Source: CAYMDP01 sp964389375
Lineage (GTDB): Bacteria; Bdellovibrionota; Bdellovibrionia; Bdellovibrionales; UBA1609
DNA length: 64,000 nucleotides
Direction: 5' to 3'
NCBI GenBank assembly: GCA_964389375.1
Contig: CAYMDP010000006.1
Location: 1 to 64,000, forward strand
Shown in pieces: positions 16,849 through 25,584 of the stretch; positions within the stretch are counted from its first letter, which is position 1; each line of letters begins with the position of its first letter. The notes below the pieces were generated by a model. That model saw nothing but the letters and a program-made list of their open reading frames with translations. It was not told the origin of the DNA and ran no database searches. A program made the translations under genes and the position numbers.

Positions 16849-17736
16849 TTATAAGGTCTCGTTTGCAGGGAATAGAATTGGCAGCTTTGGTGGTTCCGAC
16901 CATAAAGACAAAACGTATCCACCACCCCCGGAGCCCGTCGGTTTTACGGCAATCGCACCTGCTTCGGTCATTTGTGCCATGTGGGAGTCCAATTCTCCTT
17001 CAGTTAATCCCCAAGACTCGAAACAGTTTCGAGATAGGTTCATCGATTCTATTAAATCTTGAAGCCCCTCTTTTTCAGAAGAGGAGAGCGCCTTCTCCGC
17101 TAGTTCAACAGCCTTTTTCATCTGCAGATCAAGGGATTGGCCCAGTCCAGGATCGGATTCTATTAAAGCCTGAACTTTTTTAACGCATTCCGAAGTCACT
17201 CCCCGTTTTCCGGAGTAAGACAAATAAAATTGCGGCTCCCATTTCGAAGTCAGATTTGATCGTTCTCCGTCTCGCGTAAATTTAAGACCGGCGCCAGAAA
17301 GAGCCACAGCTATATCGACTCCGCTGCTCTCTCCGTGAAAAAAGTCCTCTAGGGACCTAGCAAACTCATAGGTTTTAGACTGCTCAATCCAGCCAAGGTG
17401 CTCGCACCATCGAGCGATGGCCACACACAAAGCCGCCGAAGCGCCAAGACCCGCACCCAAGGGGATTTGACTTGAAATCTTCATCTCTCCCTTTAAATCC
17501 GACCTGCTTCTTCCGACCTTATCCAAAACATTCTGCAGCAATCCCCAAAACAATAGATTTAGATCTCTTCCAGAATCCCCTAAAAATTGAATACTTAAAT
17601 CTTCCGATGTCTTTCGGTAATACAAATCCATGCTATGACTTTTGAATGGAAATACTAAGGCGGGACAGCCCCTTAGTACCGCATGCTCCCCGGCAAGAAT
17701 CCATTTTCCGTAACTTCGACATTCAAACAAACTCAT
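16849..17736 (-). CDS. Mevalonate kinase (GHMP family)
   Basis: 295 residues. The N-terminal strand GKWILAGEHAVLRG is typical of mevalonate kinase. The ATP-binding loop is PLGAGLGASAALCVAI (about 92-107), and a C-terminal GHMP motif (KPTGSGGGGYVLSL) closes the active site. It phosphorylates mevalonate at O5. It is the last gene of the mevalonate cluster; its ATG overlaps the mvaD stop (TGATG). It is about as short as bacterial forms get. Assignment versus the other GHMP kinase of the cluster rests on the N-terminal motif. Confidence 0.85.
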   Translation of the reverse strand: MSLFECRSYGKWILAGEHAVLRGCPALVFPFKSHSMDLYYRKTSEDLSIQFLGDSGRDLNLLFWGLLQNVLDKVGRSRSDLKGEMKISSQIPLGAGLGASAALCVAIARWCEHLGWIEQSKTYEFARSLEDFFHGESSGVDIAVALSGAGLKFTRDGERSNLTSKWEPQFYLSYSGKRGVTSECVKKVQALIESDPGLGQSLDLQMKKAVELAEKALSSSEKEGLQDLIESMNLSRNCFESWGLTEGELDSHMAQMTEAGAIAVKPTGSGGGGYVLSLWSEPPKLPILFPANETL

Positions 17737-18752
17737 CAGCTGTCTCGATCCAAAGAAGGGCTCGCAAGGATCTTGATCCCTTCAAGGGCAAACTCATTCC
17801 AGTGCTTTACCGCAAGCGATTTTTGGTCCATCCGGTAAAGCAAATGAACATTAGGTCCGGCGTCCATAGTCACCAAAGGACCATCCCCTTCACTTTGCCA
17901 AGACGAGCGAATCTTACTTAAAACTTTAAGACTTTCCGAATTCATATAGCCAAATGCCGGAGAGCTAGTTTCGAAGAGTGCATGCATATCCCAAAATTCA
18001 CTCCAACAAAACTCGAATGAAGACTTCCAGTCCTGAGAATTTAAACTGGATAAAAGACTCTTAAGTCGAAGTTCAGCCCTTTCGATTCGCCCATTGAACA
18101 ACAAGCTCGATGGAATTCGTTGATGAGCCTCACGACTAGAAACAGACTTGACCTGGTCCGAGGCCAAAACGACAAGATGATGAAGATGCCCGTAGGGCAG
18201 CTCTAAAGATCTCGCCCCTTCACTTTCCCAAAGAGCCCAGGGTCGAAATAAAGACCGACAGGCAGATCCAGATCCCTTCCTAGAAATCTTGGACAAGTCT
18301 TCCAAACCCAAACTTTCCACAGTTTCTTTCTGGGCCGAAACATCTAAAGCGAGCTGGTAAGCTGCAAGAGTCAAAGCAGCAAAGCTCGAAGCAGAACTAG
18401 CAATTCCACAATCTGAAGGGAAATTGTTTGCAGAACGAATTTCATAAAACCCATCAACCGAAAATGTCGCCTTCAAAAATCGAAAAAAATCTATAAACTT
18501 TTTCTCTCCCTCAGCAGAAAGCCGAAGTTCATAAAAATCTGGAAGATCTAAAGGGGCCCAAACATCTTGGTCTAAATCTTCCCTTCTAGAAATTTCGACC
18601 TCTGTCAGCAAGTGGTCCAAAGTATAAGAAAGCGAAGCATTCGCAGGACGATTATTTTCGCTCTGAGATTTCCCCATATACTTAATTAAGGCAATGTTTG
18701 AAGGAGCCGAAGCTTTCCAAACTTCTACGGGCTTAGACAATTTCGACTCCAT
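17736..18752 (-). CDS. mvaD: Diphosphomevalonate decarboxylase
   Basis: 338 residues from the ATG at 18752. The longer frame from 18833 runs back through the previous gene and is rejected. Signature SNIALIKYMGK near the N-terminus, then a Ser-rich substrate loop (DCGIASSASSFAAL) and RKGSGSACRS with the conserved Arg. It decarboxylates mevalonate 5-diphosphate to isopentenyl diphosphate using ATP. It overlaps the upstream kinase gene by 20 nt. Confidence 0.92.
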   Translation of the reverse strand: MESKLSKPVEVWKASAPSNIALIKYMGKSQSENNRPANASLSYTLDHLLTEVEISRREDLDQDVWAPLDLPDFYELRLSAEGEKKFIDFFRFLKATFSVDGFYEIRSANNFPSDCGIASSASSFAALTLAAYQLALDVSAQKETVESLGLEDLSKISRKGSGSACRSLFRPWALWESEGARSLELPYGHLHHLVVLASDQVKSVSSREAHQRIPSSLLFNGRIERAELRLKSLLSSLNSQDWKSSFEFCWSEFWDMHALFETSSPAFGYMNSESLKVLSKIRSSWQSEGDGPLVTMDAGPNVHLLYRMDQKSLAVKHWNEFALEGIKILASPSLDRDS

Positions 18753-19704
18753 TGAAGTTCTTATAGGACCAGCTGGCTTCAGCACTCTCAACAGTCCCAA
18801 ACTGTGGAAGCAGGCGCACTTGCAAACCATCACTTAAGGCCGAGGAATCGGCCACGACCTCAAGATCTTTGGACCTAGTCACTTCTTTAGCTAAGCTAAT
18901 TTTAGATGCACTTCCAACAAATAACAAAACATCTGCGCCAAGCGCGCCGCAAGCTTTAATAAGGACCTCTGGAAGCATCGGCTGAAGTTCTTCAACTAAG
19001 GATTTGGACTCCTGGGCAAGCCAGCCTCTTTGATCCAACCGATTTGCATAAGCTCTAATTCCGTCCATAAAGGCCGACCCGTTAGACTCGGTAAGGGCTT
19101 GATCACAATCCCTTAGGATATCTCTTAAGTCCGACAAAGAGCCCAGCTGCAAATTTTTTAAGTGCTGGTGAGTTGGGATTTTTCTACCCGTGCGCACAAG
19201 CAAAAAATCGAGATCTAAAAAGTTCCAGCGGCGCTTGTGAATACGAAAGGGAGAATTCGAGAACTCCGCAAATCCTCCCACAAGTTGAGCCATCACATCA
19301 GCTCCCGAAGGGGCACGCCCCTGATCTCCGGGATGATAGCTGCGAAATTGAGCCCACACAGATTCAGCACTTAAATTTGATAAATTTTGAAGGCCTTGAG
19401 GCTGAGTCAGAAGCGAAAGTATAAAGACAGACAAAAACTCAGCCCCAGATGCGCCAAAGCCGCCTTTTCCAGAGTGAGGATCTTCAAACCTAAGATTCAT
19501 CCCAGAAAATGAATTCGCACGGTCACGAACAAACTGACCCGCCGGAGAAGAGGGGTGGATCCCCTCACAGCGTCCCTCTCCGAAGGTTTCAGCCACCAAA
19601 CGAAACAATGGACTCGTCGACACCAAAAGACTGGGGCCACCCTGAAGAGCTAAGTACTCTCCGACCAGAAAGGTTTTACTTGGAATGGAGATTTCAATCT
19701 TCAT
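18733..19704 (-). CDS. Phosphomevalonate kinase (GHMP family)
   Basis: 323 residues. N-terminal TFLVGEYLALQGGPSLL and ATP loop GGFGASGAEFLSVFIL (about 81-96) match bacterial phosphomevalonate kinases; PSGADVMAQLVGGF follows the pattern of the substrate region. It phosphorylates mevalonate 5-phosphate. It sits between mvaA and mvaD, the usual place for this step, and fills the only otherwise missing kinase reaction. Exact specificity is inferred from motif and context. Confidence 0.83.
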   Translation of the reverse strand: MKIEISIPSKTFLVGEYLALQGGPSLLVSTSPLFRLVAETFGEGRCEGIHPSSPAGQFVRDRANSFSGMNLRFEDPHSGKGGFGASGAEFLSVFILSLLTQPQGLQNLSNLSAESVWAQFRSYHPGDQGRAPSGADVMAQLVGGFAEFSNSPFRIHKRRWNFLDLDFLLVRTGRKIPTHQHLKNLQLGSLSDLRDILRDCDQALTESNGSAFMDGIRAYANRLDQRGWLAQESKSLVEELQPMLPEVLIKACGALGADVLLFVGSASKISLAKEVTRSKDLEVVADSSALSDGLQVRLLPQFGTVESAEASWSYKNFNGVEIV

Positions 19705-19713
19705 CCGCGCCCC

Positions 19714-21033
19714 TTAGACTTTTAATTCTCTAGTTTTCACCCGCTGATCTCGAAGATCGCGCAAAACGTCGATCGCGTGACTTAAGGAAATTCGTTTGTT
19801 CAAAGTCAAAATTTCTTCCAGGCGTTTTTGCACAATCGGAGCCTCGGTTTGCTCATCGGCCCCTGCACCCAGGGTCAAATTTTTAATATGAAGCTTCATA
19901 TGCCCCTCAATAATTCCGACTGTAGTCAGAGCTCTTAAAGCTCCAAGATTCTGTACCAGCCCAACGGCCGCGCAAATTCTCGAAAGCTCCTCTGCATTTT
20001 TAAGCTTCAACATATTCAAAGACATTTGAGCTGTGGGATGAAGAGTTGTCACCCCACCGACAAGTCCAACCACGATGGGAGCCTCTAAAACTCCAACAAG
20101 ATCCTGGCCTTCACGAAACCATTTTGTAATCGAAGAATAAGATCCCGACTTTGCAGCGTAGGCGTGAACACCCGCCTCAACAGCGCGCCAATCATTTCCG
20201 GTCGCAATTAAGATGGGGTCAATCCCATTTAAGACACCTTTATTATTTGTCGCCGCCCGATAAGGATCAATTTGTGCAAAAAGAGAGGCCTCTTGAATTC
20301 TATCTATTAAGTCGGACTCTAAGCCCCTCATGCGTACCGTCGCACGGGTCAACTTACTGTCGACCAGATTAGATAGAATACACATAGTCACCGACTCGCC
20401 AGAGAGTTCTTGAATCGGGTTTTTTAAAAACTCACAAACTTGATTCATGATGTTTGCACCCATTGCATCACAAGGGTCCGCAAACACATGAATCACAGCC
20501 ATCATTGAGCCATCTCCGCGATCCAGACGCCGAAGCTTGAGGTCACTGACCCCGCCTCCCCTTCGCACAAGGCCGGCTGCGACTTCTTGATTGGCCAGCT
20601 CAATCAGTTCCAATTTTTTATCCTGAATAACTTGTTCAAGCCGCTGAAGATCTTTGACCTTCGCAATTTGAATCTGGCCGATAATATCTCGACCTAAAGT
20701 TTCAGTTTTAATTTCACCTTGTTCTTTAACCCACTTTGCAGTTTTGCTGGCCGCCGCAATAATACTGGTCTCTTCGACCGCCATGGGAACTATTTTTTCG
20801 ACTCCGTCGATCACAAAATGAGTCGCCACGCCTAGAGGAAGTTCGAAGTATCCAATCACATTTTCAATAAATTTTTCTGCAAGTTTCGTGTCTTTTAAGC
20901 CACCTGATTTCAGATGAAGGACTTCTTCTGGGCTTAAGAATCCAAGCTCCAGAAGGCGTTGAAAACGTTCTTCTTTATCCAGCTTCGAGAAGCCGACAAA
21001 CAGATGTTGAGATTTGTCTAAGGATTTCGCCAT
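19714..21033 (-). CDS. mvaA: Hydroxymethylglutaryl-CoA reductase, class II
   Basis: 439 residues. Catalytic elements of the class II enzyme are visible: ENVIGYFELPLGVA (Glu), NNKGVLNGID (Lys), ATGNDWRAVEAG (Asp) and EGHMKLH (His). DAMGANIMNQVCE binds the cofactor. It reduces HMG-CoA to mevalonate here; class II enzymes can also run in the degradative direction, but the linked kinases and IDI indicate synthesis. The ATG at 21033 has AAGG 7 nt upstream, and the gene overlaps fni by 16 nt. Confidence 0.94.
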   Translation of the reverse strand: MAKSLDKSQHLFVGFSKLDKEERFQRLLELGFLSPEEVLHLKSGGLKDTKLAEKFIENVIGYFELPLGVATHFVIDGVEKIVPMAVEETSIIAAASKTAKWVKEQGEIKTETLGRDIIGQIQIAKVKDLQRLEQVIQDKKLELIELANQEVAAGLVRRGGGVSDLKLRRLDRGDGSMMAVIHVFADPCDAMGANIMNQVCEFLKNPIQELSGESVTMCILSNLVDSKLTRATVRMRGLESDLIDRIQEASLFAQIDPYRAATNNKGVLNGIDPILIATGNDWRAVEAGVHAYAAKSGSYSSITKWFREGQDLVGVLEAPIVVGLVGGVTTLHPTAQMSLNMLKLKNAEELSRICAAVGLVQNLGALRALTTVGIIEGHMKLHIKNLTLGAGADEQTEAPIVQKRLEEILTLNKRISLSHAIDVLRDLRDQRVKTRELKV

Positions 21034-22076
21034 ACCCACGCCTTAGTTTTTAAATTTTCGATCTTTGCACTTCCCGTACAAAACATCGCAACTTTCAGTT
21101 CAAATTCAAAGCGGTCCATCACTTGATCTAATTTATCTTCACCCTCTAATGCCGCCACAAGTATCGGTTTCGCTATTCCTAAGTTATTCGCACCCATGGC
21201 CAAAAGACAAGCCGACTCTCGCCCCGTACGAACTCCACCTGAGGCCCAAATTTCATATTTAGGTTGGACTTCCAACGCATTTAACATGGATTGGAGCGTA
21301 GAAATGCCCCAGTTTGAAAATGTCCGAGCCGCAGCTTTTCGTGGGTCCAAAGAATTTAGCCGATCCCCTTCAATACGACCCCAGTGAGTTCCACCGTATC
21401 CACTTAAGTCTACAGCGGCCAGGCCAAGATTATTTAGCGAGCTTAAGGTCTCTTTAGAAAAACCACAGCCGGTCTCTTTCAAAATAACTGGAACTTCAAG
21501 ATTCCTGCACAAGGCTTCAAGGGACTTTCTCCAGCCTTTAAACTGAGGCGTGCCTTCGCTTTGCAAAACTTCTTGCAGTGGATTGGTGTGTACAAACATG
21601 GCCTCGGCCTGAAGTGAGTCGACCAAACGTCGAACATCATCAAGTGAGCTTTGAATCAGTTGGGACAGACCCAAATTTCCGAGCAAACTCACCGAGGGGG
21701 CTTCTTTTCGCACAGCTTTCCATTCTGCCGCAGAAGCAAGATCTTTAAGCTCGCGGCGCTGAGATCCTACACCCATCATCCAGCCACGCCCTTCGCAGGC
21801 CTTAGCCAAACGCAAATTTAAACCCACAGCATCGGCGTGACCGGCAGTCATAGAGCTTACGAAAAATGGGGTCTTACGAACTTTACCAAGAATGGGATGT
21901 GAGATTTCGATTTCTGAAAAATTTAGGTCCGGTAAGGCTTCGTGGACCAGATCGATCCGATCGAGTCCACTTTCACCAATGGCTTCATTTTTGTCATCCA
22001 AAGAAAGACGGATATGATCCCGCTTTCTTTGCTCGAACTGCGCCGAATGTTCGCTTTGTTCAGTTAAATTCGGCAC
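21018..22076 (-). CDS. fni: Type 2 isopentenyl-diphosphate delta-isomerase (FMN-dependent)
   Basis: 352 residues, (beta/alpha)8 FMN enzyme. It shows RKRDHIRLSLDD at the N-terminus, FFVSSMTAGH, the flavin/substrate strands VGSQRRELKD, VPVILKETGCGFSKET, VDLSGYGGTHW, and IWASGGVRTGRE near the C-terminus. It interconverts IPP and DMAPP. It starts with GTG at 22076, with GGGAGG 11 nt upstream. It lies only 43 nt after rplT with no terminator seen between, so the mevalonate genes are probably transcribed with the translation operon. Confidence 0.93.
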   Translation of the reverse strand: MPNLTEQSEHSAQFEQRKRDHIRLSLDDKNEAIGESGLDRIDLVHEALPDLNFSEIEISHPILGKVRKTPFFVSSMTAGHADAVGLNLRLAKACEGRGWMMGVGSQRRELKDLASAAEWKAVRKEAPSVSLLGNLGLSQLIQSSLDDVRRLVDSLQAEAMFVHTNPLQEVLQSEGTPQFKGWRKSLEALCRNLEVPVILKETGCGFSKETLSSLNNLGLAAVDLSGYGGTHWGRIEGDRLNSLDPRKAAARTFSNWGISTLQSMLNALEVQPKYEIWASGGVRTGRESACLLAMGANNLGIAKPILVAALEGEDKLDQVMDRFEFELKVAMFCTGSAKIENLKTKAWVWRNP

Positions 22077-22119
22077 AATTCTACAAGCCTCCCAAAGGGT
22101 GTTGAGACTTTAAGTCTGA

Positions 22120-22473
22120 CTAAAGACTCGCTGAAGAAACCTTTTGCACCAAAGAGGCAAATCCCACTTGGTCGTGCACGGCCATGTCGGCCAAGGTCTT
22201 ACGATCCAAAAGGATCTCAGCTTTTTTCAATCCACCAATCAAACGAGAATATGTTGTCCCGTTTAATCGTGCTGCAGCGTTAATCCTTTGAGTCCACAAC
22301 ACACGAATATCGCGCTTTTTGGTTCTGCGATCACGGTATGAATAGGCTAAGGCACGGTCTACTTTTTCGATGGCATGAGTGAAGGCTCTGCTGTTTGCCG
22401 AATAAAAACCACTCGCTCTTTCTAAAACTTTATTGCGACGTCGTCGCGCTTTTACACCACGTTTTACTCTCAT
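22120..22473 (-). CDS. rplT: 50S ribosomal protein L20
   Basis: 117 residues, exactly the family length, beginning MRVKRGVKARRRRNKVL with a very basic N-terminal tail that threads through 23S rRNA. An assembly-initiator protein of the large subunit and, in E. coli, translational repressor of rpmI-rplT. It follows rpmI by 11 nt. Confidence 0.98.
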   Translation of the reverse strand: MRVKRGVKARRRRNKVLERASGFYSANSRAFTHAIEKVDRALAYSYRDRRTKKRDIRVLWTQRINAAARLNGTTYSRLIGGLKKAEILLDRKTLADMAVHDQVGFASLVQKVSSASL

Positions 22474-22484
22474 TTTCTAACTCC

Positions 22485-22676
22485 TTACAAAACCAACTGG
22501 CGGCTGACTTGATACATATTGGACTCATTCACATAGGTGGCTGCACCTAAATTGCGTTTTCTCTTAGAAGACTTGTGCTCCAAAAGATGGCGCATGCCTT
22601 GAGTTCCTCTTTTAACTTTTCCGCTAGGTTTTGCGCGAAAGCGCTTCTTTGCCCCGCTATGGGTCTTTTGTTTCAT
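22485..22676 (-). CDS. rpmI: 50S ribosomal protein L35
   Basis: 63 residues from the ATG at 22676 ([20 protein letters not shown]), which has AGAGGAG 5 nt upstream; a longer frame from 22721 is rejected. Small basic large-subunit protein. An intrinsic terminator lies between infC and this gene, so its expression may depend on read-through or on its own promoter within the 169-nt leader. Confidence 0.97.
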   Translation of the reverse strand: MKQKTHSGAKKRFRAKPSGKVKRGTQGMRHLLEHKSSKRKRNLGAATYVNESNMYQVSRQLVL

Positions 22677-22789
22677 ATTTTCTCCTCTCTGAATGGGCGG
22701 ATAAGACGTTATGTCTTTCACTTATGAGCCCGGATCAGTCGCTGAAACAGAGACGATGTCTTACAACGAGCAATTCTTAGATGCAAGGC

Positions 22790-22817
22790 AAAAAAAGCCC
22801 CGGCAGTAAGCCAGGGC
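22790..22817 (-). terminator. Intrinsic terminator/attenuator between infC and rpmI
   Basis: Minus strand: GCCCTGGC-TTACT-GCCGGGGC forms an 8-bp stem (one G-T pair) at 22817-22797, followed directly by seven T (22796-22790). It lies 28 nt after the infC stop and 113 nt before the rpmI start. Being inside a co-directional ribosomal operon, it may act as a regulated attenuator. Confidence 0.7.
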
Positions 22818-22845
22818 AATATAGAATCTGAATAAAATTAAGGGT

Positions 22846-23481
22846 TTAAGCTTCTTCTTCGAGCGCCTTGGGTGCGGCCTGCTCTGGGTGGGCCTTTTGG
22901 TACTCCTTCACCTTGACGGGATCCGGGGCCAAAAGCACGAACATTTGCCGACCTTCAGACTTAGGCTCGACTTCAACCGCAGCGATATCGATCAAAAATG
23001 AGATCACTTTGCGAAGAAGACCCACTCCCTGATCTTGATGGGCCATCTCTCGGCCCATAAAGCGCAAGTTCACTTTTACTTTATCGCCCTCAAGTAAAAA
23101 GCGGCGAGCATGGCGAAGTTTTACTTCTAAATCGTGCTGATCGGTTCTTGGTCGAACTTGGATCTCTTTGACCACGATGACGGTTTGCTTTTTCTTAGCA
23201 ACCTTGTCTTTCTTTTTATTCTCGTACTTGTACTTGCCATAATCCATGATCTTACAAGTCGGAGGGCTTGCCGTAGGAGCAATCTCGATTAAATCCAAGT
23301 TTTTATTCTGAGCGATCGCCAAAGCCTCTCGTGGACCCATAACCCCGAGCATTTTTCCGTCTTCATCAATCAGACGAATCTCGCGAGCAAAAATCTCTTC
23401 GTTGATTCTAAGACCATCTTCTCTTTTTGGCTTACGAGGACCTCTTGGGCCTCCTGCTGCACTCTTAATTGTCGGGCGAAT
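22846..23481 (-). CDS. infC: Translation initiation factor IF-3, ATT start
   Basis: 211 residues when begun at the ATT at 23481, which has AGGAGG 6 nt upstream. Reading from there gives LRINEEIFAREIRLIDEDG at residues 24-42, the conserved IF-3 N-terminal domain. The first in-frame ATG (23352) would delete it, and an ATG at 23486 is in another frame that stops early. The C-terminal domain contains KIMDYGKYKYE and VKVNLRFMGREMAHQD. IF-3 checks initiation codons on the 30S subunit; rare AUU starts let it limit its own synthesis in E. coli. The same control is likely here. Confidence 0.95.
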   Translation of the reverse strand: MRPTIKSAAGGPRGPRKPKREDGLRINEEIFAREIRLIDEDGKMLGVMGPREALAIAQNKNLDLIEIAPTASPPTCKIMDYGKYKYENKKKDKVAKKKQTVIVVKEIQVRPRTDQHDLEVKLRHARRFLLEGDKVKVNLRFMGREMAHQDQGVGLLRKVISFLIDIAAVEVEPKSEGRQMFVLLAPDPVKVKEYQKAHPEQAAPKALEEEA

Positions 23482-23525
23482 AACATTCCTCCTGGTTAGG
23501 TTTTTCCTAGGTCCATTTTTATTAC

Positions 23526-25475
23526 TTAAGTATTTGCCAATTCAGACCACGGCCCCTTTAGGCTTCTTTCGGTGATCTCTTTTTCAAGTCCATCTACAAA
23601 TTCCTCGAGGCTTAAGCCATTTACATTCGCTCCGGTTCGCAAACGCAAAGAGACCTTTTTCTCGTTTCGCTCATTTTCTCCAATAATCACCATATAAGGG
23701 ACCTTTTCCATCTGAGCTTCTCTGATTTTATAGCCCAATTTTTCGCTACGAGAATCAAATTCGACTCGAATTCCCTTATTAAAAAGAACTTTCTCAAGTT
23801 CCTGGCAGTATTCTGCCTGCTGGTCGGTCACATTTAAAATCCGCACCTGCACGGGAGCAAGCCAGGTCGGAAAATGTCCGGCTGTGTGCTCAAGGTAAAC
23901 CCCAATAAAGCGCTCAAGTGAACCCAAAATCGCCCGGTGAAGCATGACAGGCCGATGGTCCGAATTGTCTTCCCCGACATACTTTAAGGCAAAAGCCTCA
24001 GGAAGATTAAAATCAAGTTGCAAAGTCCCAAGCTGCCAAGGCCGCTTCAATGCATCCACAAACATGATATCAAGCTTTGGGCCATAAAAGGCGCCGTCGC
24101 CTGGATTGATCTTGTAGGGAAGATTAAGACTTGTCAGCGCTTCTTGAAGAGCACCTTCAGCACGATCCCAAACCTCGTCTGCACCCATGCGCTTTTCGGG
24201 ACGAGTGGACAAATAAATCGTAAATTCGTTAAGACCTAGCTGAGAATAAATCTCTTTGAGCATCTTCATAAAATGCTGAATCTCAGACTGCATCTGCTCG
24301 AGAGTACAAAAAATATGAGCGTCATCCTGACAAAAGGTTCTGACCCGGGTCAGACCATGCATCACCCCACTTCTTTCGAAGCGGTGAAGCCTGCCGAAAT
24401 CTGCAATTCTCCAGGGAAGATCCTTGTAAGATTTTTTCTCGGCTGCATAAAGCAGGCAGTGACCAGGACAATTCATCGGCTTAAAGGAAAAATCCCGCTC
24501 GTCGACTTTGGTGAAATACATATTCTCGACGTAATTTTTGTAGTGTCCAGACTGGTGAAATAAGTCGACATCAAAAATTTGCGGAGTAATAACCTCGGAA
24601 TATCCGTAGACCCGGTATCGAGCTCTTAAATACTCTTGCAGCTGATTGTAAATGACAGTTCCCTTGCTCGTGAAAAAGGGGCCACCTGGGGAAAGCTGAT
24701 GAAAGTGAAATAGGCCTAGCTCTTTGCCAAGCTTTCTATGGTCTCTTAATTTTGCTTCTTCTAGATTCTTTAGGTGTTCTTCAAGCTGAGCTTTGTCTGC
24801 AAAGGCCGTCGCATAGACACGTTGAAGCTGTTTATTTTTTTCATCGCCGCGCCAGTAAGAGCCGGCAAGGCTTAAAACTTTCACTGCTTTAATTTGCCCT
24901 AATCTCTGAACGTGAGGACCCCGACAAAGATCAAACCAGTTTCCCTGTTTGTAGATGCTGACTTGATCCGTCTTAAGGTCCTCAATGATTTCGACCTTAA
25001 AATTTTCATTCATCTTTTTAAAGGTCTCGATAGCTTGGCGTGAGCTCCAGTTTTCTTTTTCAATGGCTAGATCCCGACTGATCACTTCTTGCATCTTCTT
25101 TTCGATCTTCTGAAGGTCTTCCGGAGAAAATGAATGTGGGGAATCAAAATCGTAATAAAAGCCATTCTCAATCACCGGGCCAATGGTAACCTTGACCTCA
25201 GGCCAAAGTTCTTGAACGGCCTGAGCAAGAACGTGAGCCGCCGAGTGCCGGATGACTTCAAGGCCCTCTTCATTTTTTTGTGTGACGATTTTAAGCCGAG
25301 TTCCATCTTTAAGAGGTGTTCTTAGGTCAATGACTTCATTCCCGCCATCAATCAAAGCACCGAGGGTGTCTTTGGCAAGCCGAGAGCCAATACTTTCTGC
25401 CACCTCGAGCACTGTTGGCTCGTGGTCAAACTCTTTAACCGAATGATCTGGAAGGTGGATTTTAACTGAAGGCAT
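23526..25475 (-). CDS. thrS: Threonyl-tRNA synthetase
   Basis: 649 residues with all domains: N-terminal TGS (to about 60), editing domain with HSAAHVLAQAV and CRGPHV, class II core with MNCPGHCLLY (zinc Cys), RVRTFCQDDAHIFC (His) and the C-terminal zinc His in HRAILGSLERF, then the anticodon-binding domain. It charges tRNA-Thr and clears Ser-tRNA-Thr. It is first gene of thrS-infC-rpmI-rplT. There is no ribosome site before the ATG and no T-box-like leader in the 109 nt upstream. Confidence 0.97.
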   Translation of the reverse strand: MPSVKIHLPDHSVKEFDHEPTVLEVAESIGSRLAKDTLGALIDGGNEVIDLRTPLKDGTRLKIVTQKNEEGLEVIRHSAAHVLAQAVQELWPEVKVTIGPVIENGFYYDFDSPHSFSPEDLQKIEKKMQEVISRDLAIEKENWSSRQAIETFKKMNENFKVEIIEDLKTDQVSIYKQGNWFDLCRGPHVQRLGQIKAVKVLSLAGSYWRGDEKNKQLQRVYATAFADKAQLEEHLKNLEEAKLRDHRKLGKELGLFHFHQLSPGGPFFTSKGTVIYNQLQEYLRARYRVYGYSEVITPQIFDVDLFHQSGHYKNYVENMYFTKVDERDFSFKPMNCPGHCLLYAAEKKSYKDLPWRIADFGRLHRFERSGVMHGLTRVRTFCQDDAHIFCTLEQMQSEIQHFMKMLKEIYSQLGLNEFTIYLSTRPEKRMGADEVWDRAEGALQEALTSLNLPYKINPGDGAFYGPKLDIMFVDALKRPWQLGTLQLDFNLPEAFALKYVGEDNSDHRPVMLHRAILGSLERFIGVYLEHTAGHFPTWLAPVQVRILNVTDQQAEYCQELEKVLFNKGIRVEFDSRSEKLGYKIREAQMEKVPYMVIIGENERNEKKVSLRLRTGANVNGLSLEEFVDGLEKEITERSLKGPWSELANT

Positions 25476-25532
25476 GCGAAAAAATTGAAATCATGGCTAA
25501 AAGCCTATACCAGTCGAGGCCAAATGGAAAGT

Positions 25533-25570
25533 AAAAAGGGGCCAAACCGGCTGAGGTTCAAACCAGCCGG
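25533..25570 (-). terminator. Putative terminator of the act operon
   Basis: CCGGCTG and CAGCCGG form a 7-bp stem (25547-25570) 14 nt after the actF stop. Five T follow about 9 nt beyond on the minus strand (25537-25533). The gap before the T-run is long, so this is moderate evidence. It would separate act from thrS. Confidence 0.45.
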
Positions 25571-25584
25571 CTCTAGAGTCGATT

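Noticed and set aside
23484..23486. ATG next to the infC ribosome site
   Set aside because: Out of frame with IF-3, too close to AGGAGG, and its frame stops after about 38 codons.
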